Shown: in pieces, positions 14,110 through 17,909 of the stretch
How positions within the stretch are numbered: position 1 is the stretch's first letter
Layout: each line of letters starts with the position of its first letter
Source: Pseudomonadota bacterium
GTDB lineage: Bacteria; Myxococcota_A; Polyangia; Polyangiales; Polyangiaceae
Assembly: GCA_023398955.1 (NCBI GenBank)
Contig: JAEWRL010000243.1
Span: 1-17,909 of the forward strand
DNA length: 17,909 nucleotides
Reading direction: 5' to 3'
Translations under genes and position numbers: made by a program
Notes under the pieces: model-generated
Database searches by the model: none
Seen by the model: the letters and a program-made list of their open reading frames with translations, nothing else
What the model was told of the DNA's origin: nothing

Positions 14110-15311
14110 GACCAGCCTTCCAAGATGCCGCCAGCCACAGCCTCCCAGGTGAAGCGCTCCGTGAGCTGCGCGCGGGCCGCGGCCACGAGCTCCTTCATGG
14201 CAGGGACGTCCCCTGCCAACCCTGCCAGCAGCTGGCCCGCATCCGCGTCCCACGGCGGCACGATGATGCCGTTCACACGGTGCTCCACGACGTCACCCAT
14301 GCCCCCCGTGCCCGACGAGACAGGGACGGCGCCCGCGGCAGCCCCCTCCAGCAGGGCGATGCCGAAGCCCTCCACCTGCCCCGTGCGCTCGTTCGACTCG
14401 GACAGGAGACACAGGAAGTCCACGGCGCGCAGGGCTGCCCATTTCGCCGAGTCGGAGACCTCACCAAGAAGCCTCACGCGCCCCTCCAGACCCCAAGCCC
14501 TGGCGTGTCCCCTCGCCGAGGACTCCCGCGGGCCGCTGCCGACGATGAGAGCGCTGAGCTCCGGGCAGGCTGCACACATACCCAGCAGGCGCTCCACGCG
14601 CTTGGCTGCGACGTGGCGCCCTACGAAGCCCACGCAGGGGCCCGGACCCAAACCGAAACGCTCGCGCCGCGCGGCGCGCTGAACCGGGTCATGGCTGGGT
14701 GAGAGCTGCAGCTCCCGCTCGAGCTCGTGTGCGGGTATCCCACAACCCGTGATGCGGACGCGCTCCGGCGGAGCCAGCCCCTCGAGCAAGGAGGCCGTGT
14801 AACGACTGTTCACCAGCACCTCGTCCGCCGTCATGATCGTGTGGAGGAGGCGACGCTGGAGGGTGTCCGGCTTCAGCGCTTCGCGAGCGGCGACGGCTTG
14901 CTCCCAGCCGCGGCGCACCATCTGACTGCGCAGCTCGAAGCCGTGCAGATACACGCTGCACGGGATGCCCCGCTGCCGGCAAGCCTCCAGGGTGCCCACC
15001 CCGTAGTAGAAGGGGTGAAGGAGCAGGACCCTATCGATGCCGTTCCTGCCAACAGTGGCTTCCACCAGGGCGCGGATGCGCGCGTCTTGGACCAGCCCGG
15101 CCCTGCCCGCGCGCTCCTCGACCCGCGAATCAACGTCTTCGAGCAGCCTGTAGCGGTGCAAGTACTCCCGCGGCACGGCGCTGCCCGAGGGCCCCAGCAT
15201 CACCACCTGGTGCCCGTGCTGTGTCACAAGGGCATTGGCCAAGTGGTGGGCCATCAGCGAGATGCCTCCGAGCCGGGGCAAGGCGTCCACGGATACGATC
15301 AGCAGGTTCAC
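14106..15311 (-). CDS. GT4-family glycosyltransferase
   Basis: A 401-residue GT-B enzyme beginning VNLLIVSVDALPRLGGISLMAHHLANAL, the usual first strand and Gly loop of the acceptor half. SVYLHGFELRSQ (about 119-130) and VLVNSRYTASLL (166-177) are typical of the family. The donor half has VGFVGRHVAAKRVERLL (227-243), LIVGSGPRE and the E-x7-E motif EGFGIALLE (314-322), then GAVPVSSGTGGMGDVV. It probably transfers one sugar from an NDP donor to a membrane-lipid-linked glycan in the cytoplasm. The start is GTG 15311, overlapping the sulfotransferase stop as GTGA; the 22-codon upstream extension would be read through the preceding gene. Its own stop overlaps the next glycosyltransferase start in the same manner. 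Confidence 0.9.
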   Translation of the reverse strand: MNLLIVSVDALPRLGGISLMAHHLANALVTQHGHQVVMLGPSGSAVPREYLHRYRLLEDVDSRVEERAGRAGLVQDARIRALVEATVGRNGIDRVLLLHPFYYGVGTLEACRQRGIPCSVYLHGFELRSQMVRRGWEQAVAAREALKPDTLQRRLLHTIMTADEVLVNSRYTASLLEGLAPPERVRITGCGIPAHELERELQLSPSHDPVQRAARRERFGLGPGPCVGFVGRHVAAKRVERLLGMCAACPELSALIVGSGPRESSARGHARAWGLEGRVRLLGEVSDSAKWAALRAVDFLCLLSESNERTGQVEGFGIALLEGAAAGAVPVSSGTGGMGDVVEHRVNGIIVPPWDADAGQLLAGLAGDVPAMKELVAAARAQLTERFTWEAVAGGILEGWS

Positions 15312-16120
15312 GGTGCGGCGCCTTCTAGCACCCCTTGCCTGCTCCAACGAGATTGCAGACTGTCCGCTGCAGCCCACACCCTGTCCCGGAGCTCTCCGTC
15401 CGCCTCACGAGCAATGTGTTGGCGCATGGCCTCATCCAAGAGGAGCGGCCGTGACTGGCGCTCCGGCCACTGCCGCGTCATGCGCGCGTGACCCCGACGC
15501 ACGCCGCGCTCGAGGGCCAAACCCAGGAAGGCGAAGAGGGCCTGCAGCGCGCTCTCCTCACCGGCGAAGATGCGCTCGTAGCGGATCGGCAGGACGTTTT
15601 CCGGGTCTTCCTGGAGCGCCTCCCAGGTACGCTGGAGGGCTTCGTTCCAGTCACGGACCGCCACCTGGTAATCGGCGCTCCAGGCGTCGCCTTCCCGCGC
15701 CGCGCGCGCGTTGTAAGAGGACGCGACGGGCTCGAGCTCTCGCAGCAAGACCACGATCTTCGGGTGAGCGAAGCGCTCCCGCAGCATCGCGAGCCTGCGG
15801 AGATAGCGAGGGTGCTTGTCGCCGAGGTAGCGAACCCCTCCCGATTCCCAGCGCGCAGCGAGCGGCCCGTAGAAGCTCTCGTCCCTGTACTTGGCCTCCG
15901 CTGGCGAGGGGGCGAAGAACCGCTCGGGCGCGAAGCTCTGCGCCGTCACGCTGCCCAGCACGCGGGCGAAACGTTCGTTGCCGACGATCACCTGGCTGTG
16001 ACAGTTCAACAGCCTGACCATGGCCCGCGTCCCCGATCGGGGACAGCCGCCCACGAAGAGGTAGCGGAGGCCTGCAGGAGCCGGCGGAGGCCCTGGCGGG
16101 GGCGAAAGCACCGCGCCCAC
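15308..16120 (-). CDS. PAPS-dependent sulfotransferase family protein
   Basis: A 270-residue protein. Near the N-terminus it has the 5'-phosphosulfate-binding loop LFVGGCPRSGTRAMVRLL (about 21-38; core PRSGT) and then GDKHPRYLRRL (100-110). The 3'-phosphate-binding segment is VVLLRELEPVASSYNAR (123-139), with the conserved Arg and Ser, and VLPIRYERIF (177-186) is typical of the family. These features define the Sulfotransfer_1/3-type superfamily, which transfers sulfate from PAPS to a hydroxyl or amine. Sitting among glycosyltransferases, sulfation of the glycan is the likely job. The start is GTG 16120, 4 bases after the stop of the upstream gene; a second in-frame GTG lies 9 bases further in. 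No PAPS-synthesis genes are in the window. Confidence 0.88.
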   Translation of the reverse strand: MGAVLSPPPGPPPAPAGLRYLFVGGCPRSGTRAMVRLLNCHSQVIVGNERFARVLGSVTAQSFAPERFFAPSPAEAKYRDESFYGPLAARWESGGVRYLGDKHPRYLRRLAMLRERFAHPKIVVLLRELEPVASSYNARAAREGDAWSADYQVAVRDWNEALQRTWEALQEDPENVLPIRYERIFAGEESALQALFAFLGLALERGVRRGHARMTRQWPERQSRPLLLDEAMRQHIAREADGELRDRVWAAADSLQSRWSRQGVLEGAAP

Positions 16121-16124
16121 GGCG

Positions 16125-17477
16125 CTATCCGCTAGCGCTCAGGGCGGGCGGTTCCGACGCCCGCTCATGCACTCGGGCCCGGGGGTGCGACGCGGACGCT
16201 GGCGACGCTTCCTGCCCGATGAGCCCCGCGGGAACGCCGTGCAGCACGTCCCGTAGGAGCTCCCCGAGCGCGCTGAAGTGCCCGGACCACGTGGGGACCC
16301 GATACGCCTGCAGGCAGAGCACCTGGCGCTGCCGTGACAGGCTGTCGGGGTGGCTGTACTCGAGGACCGCCTCGACCCAGTGCTCGACGGAGTCGGGGGG
16401 CAAGAGCTCAGCGACGCTGCCGCCTATCTCGCGAAAGACCGGCAGGTCCGAGCAAATGGCAGGCGCCCCGGCGGCGAAGGCCTCCCAAACGGGGAAGCCG
16501 AAGCCCTCCGCCAAGGACGGAAAGAGCAGCGCCCGAGCAGTGCGGAGCAGCTCCGCCACCCGGAGATCCGTGGCGCGCGGGACCGGCACCACCCCGGGAA
16601 CCTGGCACGCCCCCTCCTGGAGCCCCAGGACGTAGAGGCGCGGCAGCGGCGCGCCAGTGACGTCCCCCGCCGCCACCCTCGCCGCGAGCCGCGACCAGAC
16701 GGCCTTCATGAGCGCGAAGTTCTTTCGTGGGTCCGCGCCGCCAAAGCAGACGAAGTGGGGCACCTCCGGCAGCGCGGGCTGCAGCTCAGCATGGGGAAGG
16801 GTACGGATCCCGAAGGGCACGTGCACGGTGGGCGGCATGGCGACACGCTGCTCCTGCGCCCATGCCTCGACGGCACACCGAGTGTCGCGGGTGTTCGTGA
16901 TCAAAAGATCCGCCTCCTGCATCAGCACGTCGAGCCCGGCGCGAAACTCCTCCCTGAGGTCGGACGGGAAGAACTGGGGACAGGACAGGGGCATGACGTC
17001 GTGAAGCAGCGCCACGATCTTCAAGCTGTCGCCCCCGAGGCGTCGCAGCTCCCCCAGCGGCCGCCATGCCTTGTGCGAGACGTTGAGATAGACAGTCGGG
17101 TGGTCAGGGCGGCGTAGAGGCCGCGAGAATGCCGCTCGAAGGACGCTCCGCGCCCTTGGCCGACGGAGCACGCGCTGGGCCGTGAAGCCACCGCGGAGAG
17201 GCGCGACGTCCCAGCCGAGCCAACGGCGAGCGAGGCCCGCCAGGAGCCAACGTGCGACGGGACGGGCGAGGACCCGCCACGCGCCCGCATGATGGAAGCA
17301 ATAGGAGACCCTGTCCTGCGGCAAACCCTCCAGGAAAAGGGCATACTCGAGCGCGACGCGATCGATGCCGCGGGGCGCAGCGTGGTGCACGCGAGCAATT
17401 GTCCGAGTGAGATCGAAGAGGATCCGCGTCTCTGCGCTGTGGGGCTCTGACCCCGGGGCTATCGACACTCCTATCAT
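16125..17477 (-). CDS. GT4-family glycosyltransferase (mannosyltransferase-like)
   Basis: A 450-residue GT-B enzyme, probably the first gene of the eight-gene minus-strand operon. The N-terminal pattern ILFDLTRTIARVHHAAPRGIDRV (19-41) matches the D-l-t-r ... G-I-x-R-V signature of GT4 enzymes that build O-chains. HDVMPLSCPQFFPSD (159-173), FGGADPRKNFALM (245-257) and the donor motif EGFGFPVWE (324-332), followed by GAPAICSDLPVFREIGG, agree with the family. The C-terminal ~30 residues are Ser/Ala/Pro/Arg-rich and likely disordered. ATG 17477 has AGGTGG 4 bases upstream plus a closer AGG. Its stop (TAG) is 4 bases before the sulfotransferase start. Donor and acceptor cannot be told; mannosyl- or rhamnosyltransferases are the usual annotations for such sequences. 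Confidence 0.9.
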   Translation of the reverse strand: MIGVSIAPGSEPHSAETRILFDLTRTIARVHHAAPRGIDRVALEYALFLEGLPQDRVSYCFHHAGAWRVLARPVARWLLAGLARRWLGWDVAPLRGGFTAQRVLRRPRARSVLRAAFSRPLRRPDHPTVYLNVSHKAWRPLGELRRLGGDSLKIVALLHDVMPLSCPQFFPSDLREEFRAGLDVLMQEADLLITNTRDTRCAVEAWAQEQRVAMPPTVHVPFGIRTLPHAELQPALPEVPHFVCFGGADPRKNFALMKAVWSRLAARVAAGDVTGAPLPRLYVLGLQEGACQVPGVVPVPRATDLRVAELLRTARALLFPSLAEGFGFPVWEAFAAGAPAICSDLPVFREIGGSVAELLPPDSVEHWVEAVLEYSHPDSLSRQRQVLCLQAYRVPTWSGHFSALGELLRDVLHGVPAGLIGQEASPASASHPRARVHERASEPPALSASG

Positions 17478-17604
17478 GCCTCCACCTGGCGGACGCTATC
17501 CCGCGCACTTAACGGCCCGCACCGCGGTCCCTCCAGACTGCTACCCATGACTGCAAGACCCCTTGATGAGGCCGGATGGTGTCATAACGAGGCCACCTTA
17601 CGCA

Positions 17605-17620
17605 AGGGGGTCAACCCCCT
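17605..17620. repeat. Hairpin AGGGGG / CCCCCT with 4-base loop
   Basis: Perfect 6-bp GC-rich stem (17605-17610 with 17615-17620) around TCAA. No T-tract follows, so it is not a clear terminator; a leader structure or protein site is possible. Confidence 0.4.
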
Positions 17621-17705
17621 GACGCCGGAGAACCCCCCATGAGCCGCCCAGCACCGTACCCGCCAGTTGGCCTAACGAGGGCGCCAGCCCCATCGCGGGA
17701 CAAGC

Positions 17706-17729
17706 TCAGGGACTAGGGCCTGTCCCTGA
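17706..17729. repeat. 8-bp inverted repeat with 8-base loop
   Basis: TCAGGGAC (17706-17713) and GTCCCTGA (17722-17729) are exact reverse complements; the loop TAGGGCCT contains a small palindrome itself. It lies about 75 bases upstream of the four-helix-bundle start. Confidence 0.4.
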
Positions 17730-17779
17730 ATGCGGTTGGCTCTTCCGTAAACGGTGCCCGAAAAAGTTAGCAACGCGGG

Positions 17780-17793
17780 GGCCAGCGCTGGCC
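17780..17793. promoter_or_regulatory. Perfect 14-bp palindrome just upstream of a start codon
   Basis: GGCCAGC followed by GCTGGCC is a perfect palindrome ending 11 bases before ATG 17805, where the ribosome binding region would be. It could be an operator or a translation-controlling hairpin; no function is shown. Confidence 0.4.
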
Positions 17794-17804
17794 GATAGCT
17801 GAGC

Positions 17805-17909
17805 ATGGAACTGGATCGTGAAAAGCTCGACGTTTACCAACTTTCTCTCGATTTCGTCGTTCTGGCCAATGACGTCCTCGAGGGTCTTCCGCGAGGGAGG
17901 GGGCATCTG
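17805..17909 (+). CDS. Four-helix-bundle protein (23S rRNA-IVP-like), 5' part only
   Basis: The ATG at 17805 opens a frame running off the window edge after 35 codons: MELDREKLDVYQLSLDF, then VVLANDVLEGLPRGRGHL. The pattern (short lead, K-L-x-V-Y-x-x-x-L-x-F, then LPRGRGHL) matches the start of the four-helix-bundle family first described from proteins encoded in 23S rRNA intervening sequences, where L-P-x-G-x-x-x-L-x-x-Q-L follows. Full members have about 120 residues and unknown biochemical function; stand-alone copies are common in myxobacteria and other lineages. Codons here use more A/T third positions (gaa, gat, cgt, gtt, caa, ctt, tct) than the neighbouring operon. The upstream bases (gatagctgagc) give GAG-like but weak ribosome binding. 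It is divergent from the glycan operon and probably unrelated to it. Confidence 0.65.
   Translation, partial: MELDREKLDVYQLSLDFVVLANDVLEGLPRGRGHL

Larger units (their letters stand above)
17478..17804. other. Divergent intergenic region (327 bp) with several palindromes
   Basis: No protein-like frame is visible. It must contain the promoter of the minus-strand operon and that of the four-helix-bundle gene, yet I find no convincing -35/-10 pair. It holds three dyads: a hairpin at 17605-17620 (AGGGGG, TCAA, CCCCCT), one at 17706-17729 (TCAGGGAC, 8-base loop, GTCCCTGA) and a perfect 14-bp palindrome at 17780-17793. Confidence 0.5.

Noticed and set aside
14110..14253. 48-codon N-terminal extension of the GT4 gene
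   Set aside because: It lies wholly inside the upstream glycosyltransferase, is Gly/Arg-rich, and the GTGA overlap supplies a better start.
1..17909. CRISPR array, tRNA/rRNA genes, insertion sequences, phage attachment sites
   Set aside because: No regularly spaced direct repeats, cloverleaf-like segments, transposase motifs or terminal inverted repeats were seen on reading through.

Overview
The window reads as a GC-rich bacterial genome segment dominated by a surface-glycan (polysaccharide or glycoconjugate) assembly and decoration locus. High GC, codon third positions rich in G/C, many GTG starts, dense four-base gene overlaps and a four-helix-bundle (23S rRNA intervening-sequence-type) gene at the right edge would fit a myxobacterium or a related deltaproteobacterial lineage. 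There is no rRNA or housekeeping marker here, so the taxonomy is an inference.

Layout, left to right. (1) Bases 1-106 hold at most the first codons of another minus-strand gene. (2) A minus-strand protein at 107-1156 has a heptad-repeat N-terminus and several DUF4214-like helical repeats. (3) A 402-bp divergent intergenic region (1157-1558) carries a perfect 10-bp inverted repeat. (4) Two plus-strand genes of visibly lower GC follow: an asparagine-synthase-like protein lacking the amidotransferase cysteine (1559-3355) and a class I SAM methyltransferase (3590-4225). (5) After a short convergent gap, eight minus-strand genes run without opposition from 17477 down to 4368. In transcription order they are: a GT4 glycosyltransferase, a PAPS-type sulfotransferase, two more GT4 enzymes, a degenerate FkbM-like methyltransferase with a coiled coil, a 1394-residue multidomain glycosyltransferase, another GT4 enzyme with a beta-rich tail, and a tandem two-domain FkbM methyltransferase. 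(6) A 327-bp gene-free stretch with several small palindromes (17478-17804) precedes the truncated four-helix-bundle gene.

Within the long operon, four junctions are exact 4-base stop/start overlaps (ATGA or GTGA at 15308-15311, 14106-14109, 12667-12670 and 7436-7439), which fix four starts shorter than the maximal open frames. The five to seven GT-B units plus sulfotransferase and methyltransferases suggest stepwise assembly of a sulfated and methylated heteroglycan on the cytoplasmic face. No flippase, polymerase, ABC exporter or initiating phosphoglycosyltransferase is visible, so those would lie outside the window.

The most unusual items are: the giant glycosyltransferase (two GT4-like units, a helical-repeat module inserted in the second, a beta-sandwich-like region and an unrecognised 260-residue C-terminus); small modules that recur between neighbouring genes; and a 30-codon segment of one GT4 gene (13754-13843) where the biologically sensible reading frame is not the annotated one, implying a compensating frameshift pair or sequencing errors.
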